Assembly (NCBI GenBank): GCA_033032865.1
Contig: JAWHQI010000065.1
Coordinates: forward strand, 3,100,001 to 3,164,000
Reading direction: 5' to 3'
DNA length: 64,000 nt
Source of the DNA: Dactylorhiza incarnata
Lineage: Eukaryota > Streptophyta > Magnoliopsida > Asparagales > Orchidaceae
The notes beneath the pieces are model-generated. The model was not told where the DNA came from. It ran no database searches and worked only from the letters and a program-made list of their open reading frames with translations. A program made the position numbers and the translations under genes. This document shows, in pieces, positions 50,198 to 61,530 of the stretch. Position 1 is the stretch's first letter. Each line of letters starts with the position of its first letter.

Positions 50198-52099
50198 ATG
50201 AGTTCTAAGAATTATGCAACAATAAGACCTCTAGTGTGTAATCTGAACAAGTTTGTATTCTGGAAGGCCAGAATAAAATTGTATATGAACTCTATTGATG
50301 AGGACATCTTTGATGTTATCTTAACAGGTCCTCCAGCCCCATACAAGAAAGATGTCAGTGGAGCTTCAACATAGGAACCTATACCCAGGGCTGAGTGGAC
50401 AGAGAAGAAGCAGAAGGCATGTGATGCCAAAGCTATGAACATTCTGGTATCCACCATGTCAGATGACATCTTTCAGAAGATAGCTGACTACCAATCAGCC
50501 AAAGAGATATGGGAGTCTCTTTACAGAATGGTAAAAGGAAGTTCTGATGAAAGAAAGGATAGGAAGTCCCTTCTCATATCCCAATATGAGAACTTTCAAA
50601 AGAAAGCTGATGAAAATGTTGCTAAAATGTATGACAGATTCGGCATCATTATTAATGAGCTAAGGAGTCTGGACAAGGAAATTTCCTTGATAGAGATCAA
50701 TAATAAGATCCTAATATGCTTCCCTAGCTCATGGAATTCAAGGATCTGGGCCATCAGAGAGTCCAGATGCCATAGAGAAACAATCTCTACTGATGCTTTG
50801 TTAGGAAAGCTCAAGTCATATGAAATGCTGCTGAAAAGCAGAGCTGAAATAGAGGCAAAGGAGACAACCCCAACTCCTACTCAAAGGAACCTTGCTCTGA
50901 AAGCTACTGAAAGAGAGCCCTCCACTCCTGAAGATGAGATGTTCAGTCTCCTAGCAAGGAGATTCAGAAAATGGGTCAAGACAGAAGACTCAAGGAGAAG
51001 ATAGAGGAGATCAAAGCCCAGATATGATAAGACTCCAAAGAAGGAGATAATCTGCTTCTCCTGCAACAAGTCAGGGCACATAGCCCCTGAGTGCCCATGG
51101 GAACAAAGGGATAGGAGTAGCAACAAGGATGAGAAGAAGAAGAAATCTTTCAGGAAGAAAGACCAGAAGAAGGGCAAGGGGTTCATTGCTGAAACCTGGA
51201 GTGACTCTGAAGCAGAGTTAAGCTCATCTTCATCTGAGAGTGATGAAGAAGCAGAAGCTAAAGCAGCCTGCATGATGGCACTAGGGATATCATCAGATGA
51301 TGAAGAATAACAGGTATCTCTGTTTAATGATTTTGATTTCAATGCTGATGAATTTAAAAATTGTTGTAAAAAATTTTGTAATGATCATATTAAGTTACAA
51401 AAAGAAATAGACACTGCTAGGTTAGAACTAGAAAACCTAAAGGAAGATGAACTATATTTAAGAAATCAAGACTTAGTAAAAGAGATTCATAATAAGGAAT
51501 CAGAATTAGCTGAAGTAAGAAAAGAAAACTTAGAATTAAAAGAAGAGCTAACAAAGGCAAAAGCCTTTGAGGACTCTCTCAATGGGAGGAGTCAAAAGCT
51601 CAAAAATATTACAAAAAATCTCTCCATGAGATTTAAGCACCTAGTTCTAGGAGCAAACCCATGCACTAGCATAGAAGTCCCTAGGAAACCTGCCTGGAAA
51701 AATCCAGTTAGATTCATTAGACCTAGTGACTATCAATCTAGTGAAGGTAGGGCAAAACCTAAGGATCAGAATATTAATCATCTAGATAAAACAACTGTAG
51801 TTAATCACATAAATCCAAACGAAGAAAAGAAATCCCTAGGAAAAAGTAATTCAAAGAAAGTAATCAACAACAACCAAAAGGCTAAAGCCAAAACTAGAGT
51901 AATAAAACACTTTGCTGATCTTTTATATTTAGGTACATTTTATACACACTTTCAGCATCAAGATAATAAATTTAAATCTAAAAACCCCATTTTTTGTCAT
52001 CCTAAAGGATATCATGAAAGACCCTTCTAATCTTTCATCGAACCTTACAATGGTAAAAGCAAAGGGCCCAAGGTAACTTGGGTTCCTTCTAATGTTTGA
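50198..52099 (+). pseudogene. E10 ORF1 (gag), four in-frame stops
   Basis: One frame of 633 codons from ATG 50198 to TGA 52097-52099, broken only by TAG 50372, TAG 51002, TAA 51308 and TAA 52027, with no frameshift. Starts MSSKNYATIRPLVCNLNKFV. Copia gag (UBN2-type) domain at residues ~60-230 (MNILVSTMSDDIFQKIADYQ; SLLISQYENFQKKADENVAK). CCHC knuckle near 51048-51090 (CFSCNKSGHIAPEC). Then a Lys-rich and an acidic Ser/Glu region, a coiled coil (51390-51560; LENLKEDELYLRNQDLVKEI), and the final EPYNGKSKGPKVTWV motif. The protein would assemble particles; it stops where a protease normally begins. Confidence 0.86.
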
Positions 52100-52821
52100 G
52101 TTAGTTGTGCAGAAGTAGGTAGGATCCGTCCTAGGAGATAATGGAAGGGGAAGGAAGAACTATAGTCTAATAAAGACCCAAATCCAACAGGGGAGTGATT
52201 TCTACTTTAAATCTTCATCTTATCTTCTTTAGATTATAAAAATAATAGTATAAATACTATTTTCAATAAAAATCATTGCTGGGAAAAATAGCAAGAACTT
52301 TCTAAGAAAATAGAACTATTCATTCAGAGTTTCGTTGAATGGAATTTGACATACCGTCTAATTCTACTTGACTCCTGCTCCGAAAGTAATATGCCATTGT
52401 TAATTCAGAGTTGCATCGAATTGAATTCGACGTACCGTCTAATTCTATTTGATGCTAGCTTCGAGAGCCATCTAAATCAGACAATTCGAATAGCTTTTGA
52501 TGCAATGTCGACTTCATATCGACAGATGCGTCAAAATAATAGTCGCTCGTCAAATTCAAAGATGTGTTGAGTTGTAATCAACGCAACGTCGACATGACAG
52601 TGCACGCAGTTTTACTTCTGGAAGCTGCTTAGACACATTTTGGCGCGATGTCTATTAATCTTTTTGACGGTGCTTCAGATAAAACCCTAAGTTGCGACGA
52701 ATCATCTTCTTTTAAGCAACTTTAGCTTCGAATTATTTACGCTTTCGAATTCTCTTCTCTTTGCTCTCGTGCTCTCCCCTTCTCCAGTTCTCTCGTGTTC
52801 TTCCTCTCTGTATCTCTCTCT

Positions 52822-52838
52822 TTCGTGTTCTTTTGCAG
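52822..52838 (+). promoter_or_regulatory. Splice-acceptor-like site before E10 ORF2
   Basis: Pyrimidine-rich run ending CGTGTTCTTTTGCAG, followed by GTACCTCA and the ORF2 ATG 14 bases later. Conserved with E8. Confidence 0.6.
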
Positions 52839-52852
52839 GTACCTCAGAGTCA

Positions 52853-54568
52853 ATGACACCTCCTAAGATCAACTCTGGTTTCGATGTGGATGTCAACTCC
52901 TTTAATGCTGCTGCTGAAAGTTTCAAATCCATTATTGGCTTGTTTCAAGATGCTGGATTAACAAACTGATATCCACAAGGTGTAAGATTCTGGATGTCAA
53001 GTTGACAGAGTTAAAAGAGAATATTCATATAGGATCTGATGACACCCTCTAAGGAAAATTTCTGAGCATGATATCAGCATAACAGAGGAATTACTAAACC
53101 AGACATATGATCTTCCAACTGGGAGTGACTCAGATGAGTTGACAGAGGATGAAATCAAGAAAGCACTAGTGATTATGCAGTTCAAGAAAGTTAAAGCTGT
53201 CAATCTAAAGAAATTTGACTTTGGAGAAGAATATAGATTTCTTGCAGACATTTTTGGGAAGGTGCTGCTCTGCAAAATTTCTGCCCATGATGCCATCCCA
53301 AAGCAGCTGCTGCAGATAATGGGAGTGTTAGTACTGAATAAAAAGATCAATTGGGGGAGATGTCTTCTAAAGTTAAAAGGGCATAAGTATTCTCATAAGG
53401 AGAATGCACATATGAGGATAATGAGCCAGCTACTATTTCAACACTATTCTGGTGTATGCAAATCAAAAGGAGTGCCCATTCCTCCTGGGAAAATGATCAA
53501 CATTGGGATCTTTTCCAAGTGGACCAAGCAGATCCTAAAGTCTGGTCAAGCTGTACCTTCTCCTCCTCCTCCAACTCCATGGGACATAGTCCCAGAACTC
53601 CCAAGGGATGACATGCCAGCACAGGATCCTGCAGCAACACAACAAGCTAACATTTCAGAAGATTTTCCTACTCAGAATATCCATTCCACCCAATCCACTG
53701 CAGTTCTAGAGCAAATACCTCACATTCCTCTCCAACCACAGTAACAACCATCCACCCTACCTCCAGAAAATTAGTTTGTTCCACCTCCACCACCAGCTTA
53801 TATGTCTCCAGAAACCTACAAATCTCTTTCCCTTGCCTACCAAGATCCTCCTGATCTGAATGAGAACCTCACACCTCCACCTCCACCTACCTCTACCTCG
53901 CATTCTACACCCCCAATTGACATTGAACAAGTAATTGCAAAGGCAGTAGGTCTGGCTTCCAGCACCTTTGCTGACCTAATGGCCACTAAATCCAGAAGGT
54001 TTAATAAAAGTACTCTCAGATGGAAAGTGAGATACTTGATTCAAGAGGGTCCCTCATGGCTCTCAAGGAATTTGTGTCCTCCTCCATGGTCACTAAAGAG
54101 TTCTAAACCTCTCTTATCAGCAAGGTTAAGAAGGGGGAGAACATTCAGGAAGAGGAAAGGTCAGTTCTAGAAAAGAATGACCAGGTGAAGGATAAGGATG
54201 AGGAAAATCCTGACAAGCTCACTGTATTTCAATCAGTAAGGACAAAGTCTCGGGAAGCAGCTGGAGAATTGCCTACAGAAAATCAGGGGGAATTGCCTGC
54301 AGTAAATCTGGGGGAGCTTCCATCAACTCGGGGGGAGCTCCTAGAAGATGAATAGATAATGAATGAAGTGACAATGATGGCTAAGGAGGCTACCCTAAAT
54401 GCTGAGGAGAATGCTCAATCTCAGGGGGAGCTTCCTAAAGATGATGAAATCAGTAAAGAGGCTGATAGGAATCTTGAAGAAGATTAAGAACCTCTTGCAT
54501 TTGCTGCAAGGAAGGTAATACCAAAAGTATTTTCAAGGAAAAGGAAAACTCCTGATAAGGAGCATTGA
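52853..54568 (+). pseudogene. E10 ORF2, putative plant-transposon-type protein
   Basis: Starts MTPPKINSGFDVDVNSFNAA. A frameshift near 52965 and others near 53050 break it. The conserved block is open from 53139 (FGEEYRFLADIFGKVLLCKI; KKINWGRCLLKLKGHKYSHK; HMRIMSQLLFQHYSGVCKSK; GVPIPPGKMINIGIFSKWT). Then a Pro-rich linker, a segment ending TFADLMA, and an acidic tail with repeated (Q/L/R)GEL motifs up to a stop at 54566-54568. Homologous along its whole length to E8 ORF2. It has no RT, integrase or protease motif. Possible roles are accessory, capsid-related or regulatory; the sequence does not decide. Confidence 0.75.
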
Positions 54569-54765
54569 AATTCAGGTATTTTATCAAATAGATATGGTGA
54601 ACAATATATTTACTTGACAATGAATGAAATGGCATGTGATTTTGTTTTATCATATCATATTGTCTATAAATGTCTTGTTTGTATTTGTATTTGTATTTAT
54701 GCCAAAGTTTGTGTAAAATCACTTTAAAATAAACTGTAAAATTTGTTAAGAAAAATATGGGAGAT
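54569..54765 (+). other. E10 3' leader and polypurine tract
   Basis: AT-rich stretch ending AAATATGGGAGAT (54753-54765) directly before the 3' LTR. Confidence 0.7.
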
Positions 54766-56327
54766 TGTTGGGAAAAACCCTTTTTGATTTAACTTAACAA
54801 ATTAACTATAAGTTATTTTACTTCTTAGTTTTATTACCCACATTGTATAGTAAGGGTAATCTAGTCATTAGATGTCTTAGGATGTCACACTCAACTTAGA
54901 GTATCAAGGACTAGTCAAAGCAATCACAAACAAGTTCAGTTAAGACTTGCGTCGAATGGAAGTCGACGCAACTTCGACTTGATAACGACACAACGTTGAG
55001 TTAATGTCAAAGCAGATCATTCAGTTTGTCGAAGTATATTTCAAGTCAATGGAATGTCGAAAGGGACTCGATGCATAAGGAAGAGCTTGTCAGAGCCATC
55101 CAAACAAGTCGACGCAACGTTAACTCCAATTCAACGCAGAAGTTAAGAGACCAAGTCCAATGCTTCAACTCGATGGGTACGTCGATAAGGTATCGACGTA
55201 ACATCAACATCTGAGTTCAGCCAAAGCTAAGAAGAAATTTGAAGCTACGTCGATAAGAACTCAGAGGTGCGTCGACATAAAGATTGATGAAGTCGACGCA
55301 GCGTCAACTATAGTCAGAAAAAGGAAGCTTTTCCAGCTGTTCTTTTGGGTTCTTTTCAGAAGGATCATCGGGCTATAGACAGTTCTCCAATGACTCATTT
55401 GTTGCAAAGAATAGAATGAAGCATTCCAGGACACAACAAAACATTTTGGAAGTCATTCAAAATGGATTGACGGGTCGAGAACAAAAGAAGAAAGGAATAG
55501 GTGAATTCCTTTTCAGGACAAGCCAAAAGGAGAAAGGTTTTTGAAAATACAATCATACACGATAAGTATGCAAAAACAAGAGAAGAACAACAATAGAAAG
55601 AAGAATAGTGATTATATTATTCTGTCTGTCGATTAGGGTCTTCATCTTCTTCCTCCTCAAACCCTAAAAGACAGATTTACAGAAGAGCACTCTCTGCACA
55701 GGAATATAATTTGTTGCTTCTTCTTCATTATCGTATAGCAGCAGAATAACAACTAGTGTTGGGAGAAAAAAGATCAAGCAAAACAACACTTGCAAATCAT
55801 CACTATCATAAGCAAGGGTTCATCAAATCAGATCTAGTGAAAGAAAGCCAGAAGCATCAACAAAGCTTCTGAAGAATTCTGAGAACAGAATTCTCTCCTT
55901 CTCCTTGTCACTTTCGTCTTCTTATTTCCTTCATTTGTACAGAGTTTTAAGAATCCCTCTTCCAAAGGATTCAGTGGTTCAAGATTTCCTTATCAAAAGA
56001 TCTGAGTGGGTCAAGATCTTCTTAACAAAAGATCTGAGTGGTTCAAGATCTCCTTATCAAAAGATCTTTGGTTCTAAGAGTCTCCTTATCAAAAGACTCG
56101 GCCATAGGTTATGCAATCCTACCAGGGAGGTAGAAGAGATGACTACCCATATTTTGGGGAACCTCTATAAAAATCTTGTGTCTTCTGTGTTGTGCATTTT
56201 CTGTGTTGTCCCATTTATAGCTTGTTGTTTTCCTGCTTTATATTTACATCACTTATTTATTCTGTGTGGGTTTTGTTCAGTGCATAATACCTTAGTATTT
56301 TTATTATATGCATAGTTAAAATATTTA
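54766..56327 (+). repeat. E10 3' LTR, cut by E11
   Basis: Starts TGTTGGGAAAAACCC after the polypurine tract. Lacks its end (ATTCAC(C)n...TTTCA), because E11 begins at 56328. GTCGACGCAACGT-type repeats lie at 54950-55310. Confidence 0.88.
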
Positions 56328-56343
56328 TGTTGAAAATGTTGAA

Positions 56344-57000
56344 GTATGAAGTTGGCGGTCAGGGAGGTGACCGCGCGGTCTGGTCTAACCGCGCGGTCTG
56401 GTCTAACCGCACGATCTTGCGGTCTCCTCTGCGGTCTGACCTATTCGGTCTAGCCGCAGTCTATTCGGCCTGACCGCCGTTCATTCTGACCAAGGTCTGG
56501 TTCGTGTGACCGCGTGGCAAGCTAATTTCAGTAAGGTGAGGTCCCGCGGTCTGGTTCGTGTGACAGTGTGGCGAGCTGTTGTTCTGTGCTGTGCGGGTTA
56601 AGGTGTTGATCGCACAGGGTTATTATTTTGGTATCCGGCAGTCCGGTTTGGCGACTGTCCGGGTTCTTGGTGGTGCGCGCTGACTAAGGTTTTCTTAGTC
56701 GCGCGGTCTCCCTTTTGTGTTCGCATTAGCTGGTCCCTTGGCGATCTGCTGATGTATGTGGACACTGGTGTTGGTCAACTTAATGGGCTGTTGCCTTAGT
56801 CGACATGGCTGTGTTTGCGGTCTCTGGAGGAGGTCTCGTATATGCAAACACTGGTGGTGGGCGTCATGACCATACAGGATGTCATGATCGCGCGGCTTCT
56901 TGGAGGAGTGGCAATCTCCTAGTCAGGATTGAAGTCGGCGAGCTCACTAAGCGCAGAGTGATCTTCTGCTGACCGCGTGGGTTGACCGATATTAGGTCAC
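56344..57000 (+). repeat. U3 palindrome array of E11 (GACCGCGCGGTC type)
   Basis: Perfect 12-bp palindrome at 56369-56380, and repeated ACCGCGCGGTCTGGTCTA units at 56370-56410. Further GCGGTCT and GACCGC copies extend to 57000, upstream of the TATA box. E9 LTRs use the same GCGGTCT word. Confidence 0.82.
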
Positions 57001-57053
57001 GCTGTCAGGGGGTGACTCTATCTCATAGGGTGATGACTGGATCTGGTCCCATG

Positions 57054-57065
57054 CCTATAAATAGG
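57054..57065 (+). promoter_or_regulatory. E11 LTR TATA box
   Basis: CCTATAAATAGG, about 55 bp beyond the last dense palindromes. Confidence 0.65.
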
Positions 57066-57610
57066 AGTCACTATAGCAGCAAAATCATCGCACCAAGTGT
57101 AAGCTGAACTCGTGCCTAGAACTTGCGGTCTCATTTTTGTGACCGCCCGGTTTGCTGATTGAATTTCCTTTGTGCAGCTTCTGTGGATTGTGTGGATAGC
57201 AGCGGTCACCTCTTCTTCTAAAGTGTTCGAGCGGTCTTGCGGCTTGCAGTGTGGGTTGCTGGAGTTCGGGAGAATCAGTGGAGTTCGGGAGGTCGTGGTT
57301 TTTTAGTTGGTGTTGTTCAAGTCACCGGCAGTCTGTTCACACGGTCTCCTTTTCTAGTCGCGCGAACACCCAGGTCGCGCGGTCAAGCGGTCTCTGTGTT
57401 CAGACCGCTAGTTATCTTTCTTCAGCACTGTATTTTCCTTTTGGTTTTGTGTACTGTCGAAATCATGTCTCGCCATGTATACCTCGCTCTGTAATGAAGA
57501 TTTCTGTCGTTATTAATAAAGATTGCTTTGTTTCATGTCCTTCTGGTTGTTGGCTGTAACTTTAAGTTGTACGATTCTTGCTCACACCTAGATCTATGGA
57601 AAATATCACA

Positions 57611-57626
57611 TGGTATCAGAGGGAGG
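57611..57626 (+). other. E11 primer-binding site (tRNA-Met)
   Basis: TGGTATCAGAGGGAGG adjoining the LTR. Confidence 0.87.
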
Positions 57627-57698
57627 TTGGAGTGGATAAAGCAGTGAACAACTTAAAATTGCCATCGCCTTTGTGAAGAAGGAACCAGTGGTAGAGCC

Positions 57699-60600
57699 AT
57701 GGAAGCAGGTTTTGCAAGAGGTCTTGGAATTGAGATGCTCACATCGACTAACTTTAAGAAGTGGAAGTCGTGCATGCAGAGTTATCTTCTGGGCGAGGAC
57801 CTCTGGGAGGTTGGTGGAGGAGATAGTATGCAGGAATTTGTCCCAGTTGGGGATAATGGTCATGAGGTGAGAAATTGGAGGAGGATTAATGCGAAAGCAG
57901 AGTACACTCTGAAAAAGGCAATATCACATGACCTATTCGATCACATCTTAGGGTGTGGATCAGCTGCCAAGATCTGTAGAGCCCTGGATGGGCTGTTTAA
58001 CAAGAAGAATGTAGCGAGGCTACAGTTCCTGGAAAATGAACTGGCTAGGTCGGCTTAGGGAGATCTGTCTATCTCTACGTTCTTCCTGAAGATGAAGAAC
58101 ATGTGCGCTGAGATTTCAGCACTGGATCCTGATGAGCCAATTTCTGAGGCAAAGCTGAAGAGACACATCATTCGCGGCTTACGGAAGGAGTATGTGGCTT
58201 TTGTGAGGTCGGTGCAGGGTTGGGCAAATCAGTCGTCTCTGCTGGAGCTGGAAAATCTGATTGCATCGCAGGAGAGCTTGGCAAGGCAGATGGCGGGGGT
58301 ATTAGTGTTTGGGGGAGAAGGCGAGGTTCTCTTCACAGGGAAGAAGAAGATTTGGGATAAAAAGAAGAAGGCCGCTGGAGACAATGGGCCTTCAACTTCT
58401 GGACAACAGGAGAGGGGCTATGCTCCCAAGGCTGAAGGGAAGAAGAAGGGAGAAGGACCCAAATGCTTTAGATGCGGAAAGCTTGGTCACATCAGGAAGG
58501 ACTGCTGGGTGAATCTTCAGCCAGGGCATGTTGCTGCAGGGAAGGAGGAAGCTGAGGCCAGGCAAAATGATGGAGGATGGGGAGGAGCCTTCTCGGCTTC
58601 TGTCGGAGCTGCGGCTCCTATCAACTATCAGGAGGACTGGATCGTGGACTCGGGGTGTGTTCATCACCTCACCGGGGATGAGTCGAAGCTTTCTTCAGCG
58701 CAGCCTTACTCAGGTACTGATGCTATCATAACTGCTGATGATATTGTGCATACTGTCGAGAAGGTGGGGGTTGTTTCCTTGGGCAGTGATAGGGGGCCAC
58801 TAATGTTGAAGAGTGTCTATCATGTGCCCGGAATGAGGAAAAACCTCTTCTCCGTGACCAACATTGTTGACGCTGGGTATCACGTTCTGTTCGGTCCAAC
58901 AGAAGTGAGGTTTCTATGAAACATTGAGGCGGTAAAGGCCGATGTCGTTCATTTCAGGAGAAGGGCAAAAGACTTGTTTGTTTTATTGACAAGTTCTTAT
59001 GTTGACAAGATGATGACAAATGATAGTGTCGTTATATGGCACGAGATGTTGGTGCATGTAGGGATGGATAAGCTGAAGGCTATGGTAATAAAAGGTCTAG
59101 TCAAGGGCATGCCTAGTTTATATTCCTACGGTGATGGTCATGTTTGCGCGGGATGTCAGTTCGGCAAGTCTCATCGACTACCGTTTGATAAGTCACAGAC
59201 GAGGAGTAGTGTGTCGTTGGAGTGTATCCACGGTGACTTGATGGGACCGACTGCTACCCCAAGCCTCGGAGGCAGCAGGTATATGCTGGTGTTGATCGAT
59301 GATTACACCAGATATGTCTGGGTTTATTTCCTGAAGGAGAAGGCGGACGTGTTTGCCAAGTTTGTGGAGTTCAAGGAGCTAGTGGAGGGTCGGCTAGGCC
59401 TGCGGATAAAAAAGCTGAGAACTGATAACGGGGGGGAGTTCACTTCTGGTGAGTTCTCTAGTTTTTGCAGGAAGGCGGGCAACCAGAGGGAGCTTACTTG
59501 TGTGCATACTCCACAACAAAATGGAGTTGCAGAGCGAAAGAGCCGTCATCTGACGGAGACCTTCAAGTGTTGGCTGTATGCCAAGAGTATCCCAAGGTCC
59601 TTCTGGGCGGAGGGAATGTCTTGTGCTGACTACGTCATTAACAGGATGCCTCTCAGTCCCATCAACATGTTGACCCCGCATGAGATGATGTTCAAGGAAA
59701 AGCAAAGCATGGCGCACCTTCGGGTGTTTGGTTCCACCTGCTATGTGCACGTTCCAGATGCGCTTCGGACGAAGCTAGATGCAAAGGCAAGGAAGCTAGT
59801 CTTTGTGGGATATGATGATCGGAAGAAGGGCTGGAAGTGCATAGACCCAGAGACGCGGAGATTTGTTGTATCTCGCGATGTCGTGTTTGACGAGGTGACG
59901 TCCTACAAGGGAAGTTCTGGTGTTGAGTTACCAGAATGCAGGGTGGAGGAGCCGGAGAAAGCTGTGGAAAATCTTCAGTTGGAGCTGCCTTTGTCACCAG
60001 GTGGTCCATCCATTTCTAGTTCTGAGATGGAGGCTTCTGGATCAGGAAGCAGGGGGAGCGATGCTCCTAGTATGTCTGGAAGGGGAGTTAAGGAAGAAGC
60101 AGCTAAGGATAATGCGAATCAGTGGAAGGTGTTGAGGAGATCGAAGCGAACGATCATTGCCCCTGATCGTTATACAGGAGGAAACATGGTGAGCTTTGTC
60201 TCATGTTTCTTTGCTGGCCCCCTGGAAGAGCGTGAGCCGTCGAGCTTTGATAAGGCAAAAGGCATGAAGCAATGGGACATAGCTATGGAAGAAGAGATGG
60301 CGGCTCTTGAGAAGAATGAGACTTGGTCTCTGGTGCCCAGGCCCAAGGGAATTACCCCTGTGACATGCAAATGGGTCAATAAGCTCAAGAAGAAGGCAGA
60401 CGGCAGTATCGAGCGACACAAGGCTCGCCTTGTGGCTCGTGGATTCTCGCAGTAATATGGTGAAGATTATGAAGATACATTTAGTCCGGTGGCGAAGATG
60501 ACTTCAGTTCGGTTCATTATTGCCTTTGCGGCTTTCATTGGGTGGGAGATTTGGCAACTCGACGTAAAGAATGCCTTCTTGTACCGCGAGATTGACAAGG

Positions 60601-61530
60601 ATATCTTCATGGTCCAACCGCCAGGTTTCGTATCTGAAGATTTTCCGGACTATGTCTGTAATCTGAAGAAGGCCCTGTATGGGTTGAAGCAAGTGTCGAG
60701 GGCGTGGTATGGGAAGATTGCAGAATATCTCTTATTCTGTGGATTCAGTGCTTCAGACTCTGACTCAAGCTTGTTTGTCAAGAAGAACGGGGAGCTTCAA
60801 CTCATCGCGCTGCTTTACGTCGACGATATGATCGTGACGGGGAATTCGAAGGAGGAGGTAGCAAAGCTTCGGGCTGAACTATCTATCAGGTTTGAGATGA
60901 AGGATTTAGGTGAACTCCACCATTTCCTTGGACTCAAAGTGCAGAGGAAGGAAAGTGGAGTGCTGGTGTCCCAGGCTGGATATGCGGAGCGAATCATGGA
61001 GCGATTCAGCATGAAGGAAGGGAAATGCATTTCTACACCTCTAGAGAATTCCACGAAACTTCTGAAGGATGAGGGGAGGATTTTGGAAGATCCGATTGTG
61101 TTTCGGGCTCTAGTTGGTAGCTTGATTTATCTGACGATCACTAGGCCGGATATTGCGTATGTAGTTGGCAGGGTGAGTCGTTATATGGCGGAACCACGGA
61201 TGCCTCATCTACTAGCGGCCAAGAATATTTTGAAGTATGTCAAGGCGACTTCGGATATGGGTCTCCTATACAGGAGGGATGCGGGCTTCGAGGTGCATGG
61301 GTACATGGATGCTGATTACGGGAGTGATTCGGATGATCGGAAGTCGACGTCTGGATTCGTCTTCATGGCGGGCCCTACGGCTATATCATGGTGCAGCAAG
61401 AAGCAGGATTCCGTGTCTGTTGGTAGATAAGGCTTCGGCTTGGCAGCTCAAGAAGCCATCTGGCTTAGGAGGTTGGTGGGAGACGTCCATATGGAGGTTC
61501 AGGGTCCAACTCTGCTCCGCGGTGACCAGC
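57699..61530 (+). pseudogene. E11 gag-pol polyprotein, four in-frame stops
   Basis: One reading frame from 57699 (MEAGFARGLGIEMLTSTNFK) with stops at 58056 (TAG), 58917 (TGA), 60453 (TAA) and 61428 (TAA), and no frameshift before 61400. Gag lies at 57700-58600 with a CCHC knuckle (CFRCGKLGHIRKDC, near 58464-58505). Protease DSGCVHHLTGDE lies near 58647. The integrase zinc region follows at ~59040-59180, and the core with HGDLMGPTATPS, KKLRTDNGGEFTSGEFSSF and TPQQNGVAERKSRH. RT starts near 60300, with DVKNAFLYREIDKDIFMVQ and the catalytic YVDD at 60816-60827. RNase H has DADYGSDSDDRKSTSGF and ISWCSKKQDS; the STAEAEY-like segment is damaged, and AAQEAIWLRRLVGDV follows. Sequence ends at about 61530. 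All four stops could be single-base changes. Confidence 0.9.

Larger units (their letters stand above)
48764..56327 (+). mobile_element. E10: pol-less Copia-like retrotransposon, second copy of the E8 family
   Basis: 5' LTR (truncated, 48764-50090), PBS, ORF1 gag, ORF2, polypurine tract, and 3' LTR (54766-56327, cut by E11). Same organisation as E8 with no polymerase genes. Several in-frame stops and frameshifts. Confidence 0.88.
56328..57610 (+). repeat. E11 5' LTR (1283 bp)
   Basis: TGTTGAAAATG to AAATATCACA, directly before the PBS. U3 is packed with GACCGC/GCGGTC motifs. Confidence 0.82.
56328..61530 (+). mobile_element. E11: Ty1/Copia retrotransposon, degenerate, 3' end missing
   Basis: 5' LTR 56328-57610, tRNA-Met PBS, one polyprotein frame with four stops, truncated within RNase H at about 61530. 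No 3' LTR. It interrupts the E10 3' LTR; the expected target copy on the left is ATTTA (56323-56327). Confidence 0.88.
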
